64,000 nucleotides of DNA, taken from positions 3,893,501 through 3,957,500 of the forward strand of contig NZ_CP092483.1 of assembly GCF_022429625.1 (NCBI RefSeq). Direction: 5' to 3'. The position numbers and the translations under genes were made by a program. Below the pieces are notes generated by a model, which had not been told where the DNA came from, did no database searches, and was given only the letters and a program-made list of their open reading frames with translations. Within the stretch, counting starts at the first letter, position 1. Each line of letters starts with the position of its first letter. Below are positions 25,773 through 34,323 of this stretch, piece after piece. Origin of the DNA: Devosia lacusdianchii (GTDB taxonomy: Bacteria; Pseudomonadota; Alphaproteobacteria; Rhizobiales; Devosiaceae).

Positions 25773-26456
25773 ATGTTTCTGCCTCTGCACGACGCCAACC
25801 CGATCCGCCACATCCGGTTTCCCTTCGTCAACTACAGTCTCATCGCCTTCACCACACTCTGCTTCCTGGTCCAGGCCGTGTTGCCGCAGGCCGCCTTCGA
25901 CCAGGCGACCATCGATTTCGGCATGATCCCGATCGTGGTCCGCGATGTTTATCCGCAGCCCGTGCCGTGGCTGCCCGATTGGGCGACGCTCTTCACCTAT
26001 GTGTTTCTGCATGCCGACTGGCTGCATCTGCTGAGCAATATGCTGTTTCTCTGGATCTTCGGCGACAATATCGAAGACGCCATGGGACACGTGAAATTCT
26101 TCCTGTTCTACCTGGCCTGCGGCGTCTGCGCCGCGCTGGCGCACCTGGCCTTCAATTTCGATGGCAATGGCCCGCTGATCGGCGCATCAGGCGCGGTCGC
26201 CGGCGTCATGGGGGCCTATGTGCTGCTCTACCCGCATGCCCGCGTGCTGGTCCTGGCGCGTATCGTCATTCCGATCCCCCTGCCCGTTCCGGCCTTCTGG
26301 ATGCTCGGCTTTTGGCTGGCGACGCAGCTCTTCTATGTGCTTGTCGGCTCGGACCAGCCGGTGGCCTGGTGGGCCCATCTCGGCGGTTTTGCCGCCGGCA
26401 TCATCCTTGCCGCCGGCTTTAGGCGGCGTGAGGTGGCGCTTCTGGGTGGCCGCTGA
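25773..26456 (+). CDS. Rhomboid family intramembrane serine protease
   Basis: A 227-residue membrane protein with about six or seven helices. The catalytic serine is in LIGASGAVAGVMGAYVLL (GxSG) and the catalytic His in WWAHLGGFAAGII; the HxxxN element appears as DWLHLLSNMLFLWIFGDN. It would cleave membrane-spanning substrates inside the bilayer. Start at 25773, seven bases after the adenosyltransferase stop. Its 3' end overlaps the convergent diguanylate cyclase gene by 38 bases. Confidence 0.9.
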   Translation: MFLPLHDANPIRHIRFPFVNYSLIAFTTLCFLVQAVLPQAAFDQATIDFGMIPIVVRDVYPQPVPWLPDWATLFTYVFLHADWLHLLSNMLFLWIFGDNIEDAMGHVKFFLFYLACGVCAALAHLAFNFDGNGPLIGASGAVAGVMGAYVLLYPHARVLVLARIVIPIPLPVPAFWMLGFWLATQLFYVLVGSDQPVAWWAHLGGFAAGIILAAGFRRREVALLGGR

Positions 26457-27549
26457 CCGGCCGCAACAGCAGCACATCGCCGGCAAACGCCACGCGATTG
26501 CGCCCGCTGCGCTTGGCCGCATAAAGCGCGGCATCGGCCTGCACGAAGAGATCGGCGGCGGGCAGCGTTCCCGGCGCTACGGCGACGCCGAAACTCGCCG
26601 TGATCCGGATGACCTGCCCCTCCCAATGGATTTCGAGCGTCTCGATCGCCTGGCGCAACCGGTCGGCGATCTGCCGCGCCAAGGCCAGCCCGGTATCGGG
26701 CAGCAGTACCGCCAGTTCCTCACCGCCCAAGCGCGACAGCAGGTCGCGATTGCGCATATTGGCCCGCAGGATCATCGATACCTGCTGCAGCACATAGTCG
26801 CCCGCGGCATGACCATGGGTGTCGTTGACGACCTTGAAATGATCGAGGTCGAGGATCAGCAGCGCCGCCTCCGCCTCGGGCGGCCGCAGGCCGGCCACGC
26901 CGCGTTCGAAGGCGCGCCGATTGGGCAGCGCCGTTAGCGGGTCGGTAAGCGCCCGCGCCTTCCACTGCCGCTCGCGGCTGATCTGATTGAGTTCGCGATC
27001 GACGAACAATCCCAGCAATATCGACGCCGCCACCGAAGCGGTAACCATATAGGGCGCGATCAGGCTGAGCAGCGACCATATGCTGGCATAGCCCATGGCG
27101 ACGCCGGTCAGCAGGTAGCAGGAAACCACCAACCCGAGCACGACCAGGTGGTGCATTTTGACACGGCCCTTGGGACGCAGGAAGTAGCGCCAGCCGAGGC
27201 CGAGCGCGGCTGCGGCAGCAATGCCGATCGCGCCGGGCATCGCGCCCATGCCGCCCAGCCACACCCGGTAGCCCGCCGCCAGCACCAGCGCCACCAGGGC
27301 TGCCGGCCAGCCGCCGAAGGCCGCCGCGAAACCCACGATGAGGGCGCGCGCATCCACCATCACGCCGTCGCCAATCCGCGCCGGCGCCATCATGGCGATG
27401 ACCGCGCCCGAACCGAAGATCAGGCCATGCGTGATCGATGTGATGGTTTTGGGCCACTTCTGGCGTTCCACCGCTCCAAAGGCGATCGCCATCAACGCCA
27501 GCAGGCTGACGCCGTGAACCAGTGTAATGAAGAGTTCCTGAACGAGCAT
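26419..27549 (-). CDS. Membrane-bound diguanylate cyclase (5TM-LYT plus GGDEF)
   Basis: A 376-residue protein with five or six N-terminal membrane helices in the 5TMR-LYT pattern (IAFGAVERQKWPKTITSITHG onward, about residues 1-180) and a GGDEF domain (about 200-360). The active site is GGEEL and the I-site RNRD sits five residues before it, so product inhibition by cyclic di-GMP is likely. DLDHFKVVNDTHGHAAGD is the metal-binding segment. It would make cyclic di-GMP in response to an unknown ligand. The 5' region (220 bases) before the motility-type genes has no other gene. Confidence 0.92.
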   Translation of the reverse strand: MLVQELFITLVHGVSLLALMAIAFGAVERQKWPKTITSITHGLIFGSGAVIAMMAPARIGDGVMVDARALIVGFAAAFGGWPAALVALVLAAGYRVWLGGMGAMPGAIGIAAAAALGLGWRYFLRPKGRVKMHHLVVLGLVVSCYLLTGVAMGYASIWSLLSLIAPYMVTASVAASILLGLFVDRELNQISRERQWKARALTDPLTALPNRRAFERGVAGLRPPEAEAALLILDLDHFKVVNDTHGHAAGDYVLQQVSMILRANMRNRDLLSRLGGEELAVLLPDTGLALARQIADRLRQAIETLEIHWEGQVIRITASFGVAVAPGTLPAADLFVQADAALYAAKRSGRNRVAFAGDVLLLRPVSGHPEAPPHAA

Positions 27550-27770
27550 GTCGCCTAACCACAGAGCAAGCCGTAATGCCCATCTGGCTGGATAAACGTA
27601 AGTGAGCCATAAACTTAGCCATCCGCAAGGCCGTCACTGTGCGATAGCGTTAACGGTTGGTAAAGCGCCTGCGGTGCCTACAAGTTTCACCAAATCGCCA
27701 CGATTGACCAAGGCTTTGTTTACACCTGAGGCCTAGATTTCGCGGTGGACTATCAGCACAGGAGGTCCGG

Positions 27771-27953
27771 ATGAACTCAGATCTCTCGATGCAGATGGTG
27801 GCGATGAACACCATGGCGACCCAGAACAGCATTCAGATCGCGGTGTTCAAGAAAGCCCATGAGATGCAGGCGGATCTGCTCAACAATCTCATGCAGACCG
27901 CACTGTCCGCCCCACCGCCCGGCCAGGGCCTCAAGGTCGACAAGCAAGCCTAG
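27771..27953 (+). CDS. YjfB-family putative motility protein
   Basis: A 60-residue protein with a conserved central stretch (MATQNSIQIAVFKKAHEMQA) as in the small YjfB family annotated as putative motility proteins. No membrane segment or signal. AGGAGG sits five bases before the ATG. It is followed three bases later by another small gene, so the two are one unit, and is divergent from the membrane cyclase. Role unknown. Confidence 0.65.
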   Translation: MNSDLSMQMVAMNTMATQNSIQIAVFKKAHEMQADLLNNLMQTALSAPPPGQGLKVDKQA

Positions 27954-27956
27954 GCC

Positions 27957-28178
27957 ATGAGCAACGCGCTCGGCATCGGCCCCGCCGTCATGATCAACCG
28001 CATTGTCGATCGCACCGACACGCCTGCCGACGCGCAGATGGCCAAGGTCGCAGAATTGCGCATGGACCTCGAATTGGCCGTGGACGCCGCGCAGGCCGCC
28101 GACGCCCGGGTCAGTCCGACCGGCGAGGCCGACGCGCCGGTGATCTCCTCCGGCGCGGTTGTTGATCGCCTGATCTAG
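27957..28178 (+). CDS. Small hypothetical protein downstream of the YjfB-like gene
   Basis: A 73-residue protein (MSNALGIGPAVMINRIVDRT then an acidic, alanine-rich helix) that I do not recognise. It starts three bases after the YjfB-like stop, indicating co-translation, and its stop overlaps the convergent TlpA gene by four bases. Predicted soluble, possibly helical in the middle (about residues 24-47). Confidence 0.6.
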   Translation: MSNALGIGPAVMINRIVDRTDTPADAQMAKVAELRMDLELAVDAAQAADARVSPTGEADAPVISSGAVVDRLI

Positions 28179-28837
28179 GCGCCGAGCTCGATCAGCTTCT
28201 CGATCACCGCTTCCCCATCCGGGCTATTCCACTCCGCCGGTCCCTGCAGCACCGCCAGCTCGCAGCCATTCTCATCCAGCACCAGCGTCGCCGGCAGCCC
28301 CACCGCCACCGCCTGCTGCTTCAGTCGCTCGAAAGCCGCAAACGTATTATCGGCATAGAGCGGCAGGTTGGCGAACTGGTTCTCGTCGAGAAACCCCTGC
28401 GCCTTCTCCAACCCGCCTTCGCCGATATCGAGATTGATGGGCAGCACCATGAAGGCATCCGAATTGTATTTGGTGGCGATGGCATCAAGCGCGGGCATTT
28501 CCTCGCGGCACGGCACGCACCAGCTCGCCCAGAAGTTGACCAGCAACGCCTTGCCCTTGAAATCGGCAATGGTCATCGCCTTGCCCGAAGCATCCTTGAA
28601 GGCCAGCGTGGCATAGCCGCGCCCTTCGCCGGTGCCATTGAGCGCCGCCAGCTCACCCACCGCCGCGTCGCCAATAGCCGTCGCCGCCGCTTCCTGCACC
28701 GGGCATTCCTTGGCCTGTCCCGGATTGCCGAGCCACACCCACGCCGCTATAGCTACGCCCAATCCCGCCACACCCAGGACAGTCAACAGCCGCACCCGGC
28801 TCGAAGCTCCCCGGCGGGGCACGTTGGTATCGGTCAT
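28175..28837 (-). CDS. tlpA: TlpA-family thiol:disulfide interchange protein
   Basis: A 220-residue membrane-anchored thioredoxin-like protein. An N-terminal anchor helix ([20 protein letters not shown], about residues 15-35) is followed by a periplasmic thioredoxin fold with the active site [17 protein letters not shown]. TlpA proteins reduce substrates for cytochrome oxidase assembly. The ATG at 28837 follows GGAGA by six bases; a longer frame upstream overlaps argH and was rejected. Its start lies 22 bases from the divergent argH, a neighbour pairing familiar in Rhizobiales. Confidence 0.9.
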   Translation of the reverse strand: MTDTNVPRRGASSRVRLLTVLGVAGLGVAIAAWVWLGNPGQAKECPVQEAAATAIGDAAVGELAALNGTGEGRGYATLAFKDASGKAMTIADFKGKALLVNFWASWCVPCREEMPALDAIATKYNSDAFMVLPINLDIGEGGLEKAQGFLDENQFANLPLYADNTFAAFERLKQQAVAVGLPATLVLDENGCELAVLQGPAEWNSPDGEAVIEKLIELGA

Positions 28838-28859
28838 AACAGGTCTCCGAGGTCGTCGA

Positions 28860-30308
28860 ATGAGCAACAAGATGTGGGGCGGACGGTTCGCCACCGGCCC
28901 CGACGCCATCATGGAAGAGATCAACGCCTCGATCGGTTTTGACCAGCGTCTGTTCCGCCAGGATATTGCCGGATCGATCGCCCATGCCACAATGCTGTCA
29001 GAGACGGGCATTCTGACGCAGCAGGATCGCGACAGCATCGTCGCCGGTCTATCCGACGTGCTGGCCGAAATCGAGAGTGGCAGCTTCACGTTCTCGCGCG
29101 CGCTGGAAGACATTCACATGAATGTCGAAAGCAGGCTGCGCGAAAAGATCGGCGATGCTGCCGGCAGGCTGCACACGGCCCGTTCGCGCAACGACCAGGT
29201 CGCGACCGATTTCAAGCTCTATGTCCGCGACACCATCGACACCCTGGTGGTGCAGGTCCACGCGCTCCAGCTCGCTCTGGTGACCCGCGCCGAGGAAGAA
29301 GCCGAGACCATCATGCCCGGCTTCACCCACCTGCAAAGCGCCCAGCCGGTCACCTTCGGCCACCACCTGCTCGCCTATGTCGAAATGCTCGGCCGCGACG
29401 CCGGCCGCCTGCTCGACGCCCGCAAGCGCCTGAACGAAAGTCCTTTGGGATCAGCGGCTTTGGCCGGAACGCCCTACCCCATCGACCGCCATATGACGGC
29501 CGAAAAGCTGGGCTTCGACCGCCCCACCGCCAACAGTCTCGACGCCGTCTCCGACCGCGACTTCATCCTTGAAACCCTGGCCGCCGCCTCGATCTGCGCC
29601 ATGCATCTTTCCCGCTTCGCCGAGGAAATGGTGATCTGGAGCAGCGCCCAGTTCGGCTTCATCCGGCTTTCGGACAAGTTCACCACCGGCTCCTCGATCA
29701 TGCCGCAGAAGCGCAACCCCGACGCAGCCGAGCTGGTTCGCGCCAAGATCGGCCGCATCCTCGGCGCGCTGACCAGCCTGCTCGTGGTGATGAAGGGCCT
29801 GCCGCTGGCCTATTCCAAGGACATGCAGGAAGACAAGGAAGTCGCCTTCGACGCCCTCGATTCGCTGTCACTTTCACTGGCCGCCATGACCGGCATGGTC
29901 GGCGATCTCACCGCTAACAGGGAGCGGATGCGCGCTTCGGCCTCGGCAGGCTTCTCGACCGCGACCGATATCGCCGACTGGCTGGTGCGCCAGCTCAACA
30001 TCCCCTTCCGCGACGCCCACCACATTACCGGGCAGATCGTCGCGCTGGCCGAGCAGAAGGGCACCGGTCTCGAGGGCCTCACCATCGAGGACTTCAAATT
30101 CATCGACCAGCGCATCGATAGCCGCATCCACAAGGTGCTGACCGTCGAAGCCTCGGTCGCCGCCCGCCAATCCTATGGCGGCACAGCCCCGGCCAATGTG
30201 CTCGTTCAGGCCGCCCGCTGGAAGACCCTCCTCACCGGCCAGCCGCACGAACCGCGCCCATTGAGCAAGAAGAAGTCATCTGGGCACGGCGATGGCGGGG
30301 TTGAGTAA
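28860..30308 (+). CDS. argH: Argininosuccinate lyase
   Basis: Last step of arginine synthesis, splitting argininosuccinate to arginine and fumarate. The 482-residue protein starts [19 protein letters not shown], with the fumarase/lyase-superfamily signature [20 protein letters not shown] around residue 280 (catalytic Ser). [18 protein letters not shown] and [17 protein letters not shown] carry substrate residues. It is about 15-20 residues longer than usual owing to a basic C-terminal tail ([13 protein letters not shown]). Divergent from tlpA; lysA lies downstream beyond the chaC gene. Confidence 0.95.
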   Translation: MSNKMWGGRFATGPDAIMEEINASIGFDQRLFRQDIAGSIAHATMLSETGILTQQDRDSIVAGLSDVLAEIESGSFTFSRALEDIHMNVESRLREKIGDAAGRLHTARSRNDQVATDFKLYVRDTIDTLVVQVHALQLALVTRAEEEAETIMPGFTHLQSAQPVTFGHHLLAYVEMLGRDAGRLLDARKRLNESPLGSAALAGTPYPIDRHMTAEKLGFDRPTANSLDAVSDRDFILETLAAASICAMHLSRFAEEMVIWSSAQFGFIRLSDKFTTGSSIMPQKRNPDAAELVRAKIGRILGALTSLLVVMKGLPLAYSKDMQEDKEVAFDALDSLSLSLAAMTGMVGDLTANRERMRASASAGFSTATDIADWLVRQLNIPFRDAHHITGQIVALAEQKGTGLEGLTIEDFKFIDQRIDSRIHKVLTVEASVAARQSYGGTAPANVLVQAARWKTLLTGQPHEPRPLSKKKSSGHGDGGVE

Positions 30309-30367
30309 AGCAGGATGTTGCGCCAATCATTGCCTCCAATAGGCATTGTTGGAGCCACACACACGGT

Positions 30368-30437
30368 GTCACCCCGGCTTTGAGCCGGGGCCCATCCTGA
30401 AATCTCAAGATGAATCCCGACTCAAGGCCGGGATGAC
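30368..30437. repeat. REPIN-like palindromic element
   Basis: Two inverted hairpin halves, GTCACCCCGGCTTTGAGCCG and the opposite GACTCAAGGCCGGGATGAC, separated by about 30 bases after argH. Same architecture as the other elements; the stem sequence is its own variant. Confidence 0.8.
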
Positions 30438-30462
30438 ATCGATGTGGCGGGAGCAGCACTAG

Positions 30463-31182
30463 GTGACAAAACCGAACCGACAAATGCGCCTCACCGAGCG
30501 CCATGTCGGCTATCTGCAGCCGCTCGAAACCTCCGAAGACCTGCCGCCACCGCCAGCGGGAATGCGCGCAGCGACGGCGGGCGACCACGTCCAAACCACC
30601 AACACCCTGCTCGGCCCCGACCGCAACCACGACGAAGTCTGGATCTTCGCCTATGGCTCGCTGATCTGGAAACCGGCCTGTGATTTCGTCGAGATGCGCA
30701 CCGGCCTGGTGCGCGGCTGGCACCGCTCGTTCTGCCTGGGCTGGAATAACCGCTTTCGCGGCTCCGATCAAACCCCCGGCCTGATGCTGGCGCTCGACCG
30801 CGGCGGCGCTTGCAACGGCGTGCTCTATCGCCTGCCACCAGGTCGTATCGATGAGAACATGACCAAGCTGCTGGAGCGCGAAATGGGCTGGCTGCCCTCG
30901 CCCTTCCCGCCGCGCTGGATCAATGTGCGCAGCGGCGACCGCATCATTCGGGCCATCACCTTCTGCATCGACCGCCATTCCGGCCGCTATGTCTCAGGCC
31001 TTTCCATCGACCGCATCGCGGACGTGCTGGCAACGGCCGTCGGCACGCGCGGCTCGATGGCCGAATACCTCTTCGCCACCGTGCGGCACCTCGAAGACAT
31101 GGGCATTCACGATCCCCACCTCTGGCAACTGCAATCGCTTGTCGCGGACCGTATCGAGGCCGCTTATGAAGCGGATCGATAA
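30463..31182 (+). CDS. Gamma-glutamylcyclotransferase, ChaC family
   Basis: A 239-residue ChaC-like enzyme that would break glutathione to 5-oxoproline and Cys-Gly. It has the family nucleotide WIFAYGSLIWKPACDF (YGSL loop) after an unusual N-terminal extension of about 60 residues, and LLEREMGWLPSPF carrying the likely catalytic Glu. FCLGWNNRFRGSDQTPGL is the next conserved block. Start taken as GTG 30463; an ATG at 30484 is also possible. Downstream of a palindromic element; no operon partner evident. Confidence 0.83.
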   Translation: MTKPNRQMRLTERHVGYLQPLETSEDLPPPPAGMRAATAGDHVQTTNTLLGPDRNHDEVWIFAYGSLIWKPACDFVEMRTGLVRGWHRSFCLGWNNRFRGSDQTPGLMLALDRGGACNGVLYRLPPGRIDENMTKLLEREMGWLPSPFPPRWINVRSGDRIIRAITFCIDRHSGRYVSGLSIDRIADVLATAVGTRGSMAEYLFATVRHLEDMGIHDPHLWQLQSLVADRIEAAYEADR

Positions 31183-31247
31183 GTCTTGCTTCCGTTTTTG
31201 ACGGGCTTGGCATAGGGATTTCTCCCGAAATCATCAGCACTCGCGGT

Positions 31248-31332
31248 GTCATTCCGGCGCAGGCCGGAATCCATCCTGAGATGCAGTAAATCCCTCGATC
31301 TCAGGATGGACCCCGGCCTTCGCCGGGGTGAC
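31248..31332. repeat. REPIN-like palindromic element in the lysA leader
   Basis: Inverted halves GTCATTCCGGCGCAGGCCGG and CCGGCCTTCGCCGGGGTGAC, with a second inner pair (CATCCTGAGAT / ATCTCAGGATG). It ends 30 bases before the lysA start codon, so the message may fold strongly in its leader. Confidence 0.8.
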
Positions 31333-31362
31333 ATGGTGGGGTGTGGGCAGATCGAGAGCAAA

Positions 31363-32622
31363 ATGGTCCACCATTTCGAACATCGCGGCGACACGCTTTT
31401 CGCCGAGGACGTCAACCTCAATGACCTCGCCGCCCAGGTCGGCACGCCGTTCTATGTCTATTCCTCTGCCACGCTCCGCCGCCATGTGCGCGTGGTGAAG
31501 GCCGCCTTCGACGGCATACCCACCCTCTTGGCCTATGCCATGAAGGCCAATTCCAACCAGGCCGTGCTCAAGCTCATGGCCTCCGAAGGCGCCGGCGCCG
31601 ACGTGGTGTCGTTGGGCGAGCTCGAGCGCGCCCTCGCCGCCGGTATTGCCCCGGACATGATCGTCTTTTCTGGCGTCGCCAAGACCGTCGCCGAAATGCG
31701 CCGCGGCCTTGAGGCCGGCATCAAGTGCTTTAATGTCGAAAGCGAGCCCGAGCTCGAACGCCTCTCCATGGTCGCTTCCGACATGGGCAAGACCGCCCAC
31801 GTGTCCGTCCGCATCAACCCCGATGTCGATGCCCGCACCCATGCCAAGATTTCCACCGGCAAGGCCGAGAACAAGTTCGGCATTCCCTATATCAGGGCCC
31901 GCGACGTCTATCGCCGCATCGCCGAACTCCCCAATATCGAGGCGGTGGGCGTCGATATGCATATCGGCAGCCAGTTGACCGATCTCGAGCCTTTCGGCAC
32001 CGCCTTTGGTCTGATGGCGGAACTGGTGATGGCGCTCAAGGCCGACGGCCATGACATCCGCCATGTCGATGTCGGCGGCGGTCTCGGCATTCCCTACAAT
32101 GTTGATGAAACCGCCCCGCCACTGCCGACCGCCTATGCCGCCGTGGTCCGCGACAAGATCGGCCAGCTCGGCTGCACCCTGGTGATCGAACCCGGCCGCC
32201 TGCTGGTCGGCAATGCCGGCATCCTCGTCACCAAGGTCGAATACGTGAAGGAAGGCGGCACCAATTTCGTCATCGTCGATGCGGCGATGAACGATCTGAT
32301 CCGCCCCACGCTCTACGAAGCCCACCACGACATCGTGCCGGTCAACCACTCGAACCTCGCCCCGATCACCGCCGACATTGTCGGCCCGGTCTGCGAGACC
32401 GGCGATTACCTCGCCAAGGCCCGCACCATGCCCGGCGTGAAGGAGGGCGACCTGCTCGCCGTGATGAGCGCCGGCGCCTATGGCGCGGTCATGGCCTCGA
32501 CCTATAATTCCCGCGCCCTGATCCCCGAAGTGCTTGTTGACGGCGACCGCTTCCACGTCATCCGCCCACGCAAGTCGCTGGACGAACTGATCGCGCTCGA
32601 TAGCGTACCTGACTGGCTCTAA
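31363..32622 (+). CDS. lysA: Diaminopimelate decarboxylase
   Basis: Last step of lysine synthesis, removing CO2 from meso-diaminopimelate. The 419-residue PLP enzyme of the alanine-racemase fold has the PLP lysine in LLAYAMKANSNQAVLKL, the phosphate-binding glycines in VDVGGGLGIPYN, HIGSQ, EPGRLLVGNAG, and the substrate motif GPVCETGDYLAK containing the catalytic Cys. Start at 31363 gives VHHFEHRGDTLFAEDVNL, the normal N-terminus; the longer frame passes through the palindromic repeat. Neighbouring argH-lysA order is typical of the lineage. Confidence 0.95.
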   Translation: MVHHFEHRGDTLFAEDVNLNDLAAQVGTPFYVYSSATLRRHVRVVKAAFDGIPTLLAYAMKANSNQAVLKLMASEGAGADVVSLGELERALAAGIAPDMIVFSGVAKTVAEMRRGLEAGIKCFNVESEPELERLSMVASDMGKTAHVSVRINPDVDARTHAKISTGKAENKFGIPYIRARDVYRRIAELPNIEAVGVDMHIGSQLTDLEPFGTAFGLMAELVMALKADGHDIRHVDVGGGLGIPYNVDETAPPLPTAYAAVVRDKIGQLGCTLVIEPGRLLVGNAGILVTKVEYVKEGGTNFVIVDAAMNDLIRPTLYEAHHDIVPVNHSNLAPITADIVGPVCETGDYLAKARTMPGVKEGDLLAVMSAGAYGAVMASTYNSRALIPEVLVDGDRFHVIRPRKSLDELIALDSVPDWL

Positions 32623-32636
32623 GCCGCCAGCGTGGT

Positions 32637-32728
32637 GTCATCCCGGCGCAGGCCGGGATCCATGTCCGCATCTATCGACGGGTTTGGGGTACCTTCGGGG
32701 CATGGATTCCGGCCTACGCCAGAATGAC
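32637..32728. repeat. REPIN-like palindromic element
   Basis: Halves GTCATCCCGGCGCAGGCCGG and GGCCTACGCCAGAATGAC, with inner GGTTTGGGGTACC. The right half has decayed pairing. Lies after lysA. Confidence 0.75.
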
Positions 32729-32805
32729 CGGTTGGTGTTGAAGCCCTCCTGCCACCCCTTGTCAGCGCACCTGACCCATAGTCTCCTCACCCGAGGAGAC
32801 CCGCT

Positions 32806-33912
32806 ATGCCGCAGACACTTTCCGACCGCCAGCTCAATCGCGCCACCCTGGCGCGGCAATGGATGTTGGAGCGCAGCGCGGTCTCCATTCCGGACGCCAT
32901 CGCCTTTCTGCTCGGCTTGCAGGCGCAGACCAGCGCCGGCCCCTATCAGGGCCTGTGGAATCGTCTGGCCGGCTTCCGCCACCAAGACCTCACTGCGCTG
33001 ATCGTGGACAAATCGCTGCTCCGCGCCACCACCATGCGCACCACGCTCCACCTGCATACCGCCGCCGACATGCGCTCCATGCGCCCGGTCATGCAGGCCG
33101 TGCTCGATCGCACTTGGAACTCCACCTTCAGCAGGCGGGTCGCCGGCGCCGATCGCGATGCCGTTCATCGCCGCGGCGTCGAGCTGCTCGATCAGGGCCC
33201 GCTGACCAGCGGCGCCCTGGGCAAGGCGCTGGCCGAGACCTGGCCCGAAGCCGAACCTTTGGCGCTGGCGCAATGGCTGCATTGCCGCGAAACCCTGATC
33301 CAGATCCCGCCCACCCGGGTCTGGGGCCATGGCGGCGCGCCGCTGCTGAGCCGCATCGAAAACTGGACCGGCAAAGCCCTCGACGAGGCCATCGCTTTGC
33401 CCGACCTCGTGCGGCGCTACCTCGCCGCCTATGGCCCGGCCAGCGTCATGGACATGCAGAGCTGGTCGGGCCTCACCAAGCTCGCCCCCGCCTTCGAGGC
33501 GCTTAGGGGTGAACTGATCGAATTCGCCGGCGAGGATGGCCGCATCCTCTATGACATCCCCGATGGCCTCCGCCCCGATGCGGATACACCAGCGCCGGTC
33601 CGCTTCCTGCCCGAATACGACAATGTCTGGCTCGGCTTTGCCGATCGCTATCGCATCCAGCCGCAATTGGCCAAGGATCGGATGGTGCTGGTCAATGGCT
33701 ATGTCGCCGCCTACACCGTGGACGGCTTCATCGCCGGCAACTGGACCATGACCCGTAAGAAGGACGTGCTTGCTATCACCATCCTGCCGTTTCGCCAGCT
33801 CACCCCGGCGGAGACAGTCGATGTCGAGGCCGAGGCGCGCGCCACCGGGGCATTCCTGAGCGAGGGTAAGGGGACGGTCGATGTGGAATGGCGACCGATC
33901 GTCGAAGCGTGA
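32806..33912 (+). CDS. Winged-helix DNA-binding domain protein (AlkZ/YcaQ-like, HTH_42)
   Basis: A 368-residue member of the HTH_42 superfamily, whose studied members (AlkZ, YcaQ) are DNA glycosylases that unhook bulky or crosslinked bases. The catalytic QxQ motif of the family is visible in FLLGLQAQTSAGPYQGLW (about residues 40-57). Further blocks are RTTLHLHTAADMRSM and RRYLAAYGPASVMDMQSW. GGAGAC precedes the ATG at 32806. The stop abuts the convergent response regulator. DNA repair activity is inferred from the motif, not proven. Confidence 0.78.
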   Translation: MPQTLSDRQLNRATLARQWMLERSAVSIPDAIAFLLGLQAQTSAGPYQGLWNRLAGFRHQDLTALIVDKSLLRATTMRTTLHLHTAADMRSMRPVMQAVLDRTWNSTFSRRVAGADRDAVHRRGVELLDQGPLTSGALGKALAETWPEAEPLALAQWLHCRETLIQIPPTRVWGHGGAPLLSRIENWTGKALDEAIALPDLVRRYLAAYGPASVMDMQSWSGLTKLAPAFEALRGELIEFAGEDGRILYDIPDGLRPDADTPAPVRFLPEYDNVWLGFADRYRIQPQLAKDRMVLVNGYVAAYTVDGFIAGNWTMTRKKDVLAITILPFRQLTPAETVDVEAEARATGAFLSEGKGTVDVEWRPIVEA

Positions 33913-34323
33913 TTACTGCTCTCGCGCCTGCCGGCCGAGCGAGACCACTTCCACCGGCTTGCCAGCCAGCGCATCGTCGATCTTGGCCAGGAGGTCGGCC
34001 AGCGTGAACGGCTTGACGATGACGTCATAGATCAGTGCATCGAGGCCATGCGCCCGCTCGCGCTGATCGGCAAAGCCGGTCATCAGCACGATGATGATAT
34101 CGGGGTATTTGGCTGCCACATGCAGCGCCAGCGCGATGCCGTCCATGATCGGCATCTTGATATCGCTGAGCAGCAGATCAAAGCGCCCGTTCTCGGTGTC
34201 GGCCGTCTCAGCCGCCAGCCCGCCATCCTCTTCGGCGACCACTTCATGGCCTTTCATGGTCAGGGCGCTGACCACGAATGCGCGCACGGAGGGATCGTCT
34301 TCGGCAACGAGAATGCGGGCCAT
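33913..34323 (-). CDS. Single-domain response regulator, CpdR-like
   Basis: A 136-residue receiver with no output domain. The acidic pair is AEDD (residues 7-10), the phosphorylation Asp is in LLLSDIKMPIMDG, and the switch Thr and Lys are in IVLMTGFADQ and VIVKPFTLADL. The sequence RILVAEDDPSVRAFVVSAL is close to CpdR, which directs ClpXP-dependent turnover of cell-cycle proteins in alphaproteobacteria, but the C-terminus ends in REQ rather than Ala-Ala, so identity is tentative. Overlaps the DUF3426 gene stop by one base and is probably in its operon. Confidence 0.8.
   Translation of the reverse strand: MARILVAEDDPSVRAFVVSALTMKGHEVVAEEDGGLAAETADTENGRFDLLLSDIKMPIMDGIALALHVAAKYPDIIIVLMTGFADQRERAHGLDALIYDVIVKPFTLADLLAKIDDALAGKPVEVVSLGRQAREQ

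Noticed and set aside
27650-27664. TTAA-N7-TAAA near-match to a CtrA site before the YjfB-like gene
   Set aside because: The second half-site departs from consensus and the region is AT-richer anyway; too weak to report as a site.
31249-32556. 435-residue open frame opposite lysA
   Set aside because: Antisense shadow; includes repeat sequence and has no motifs.
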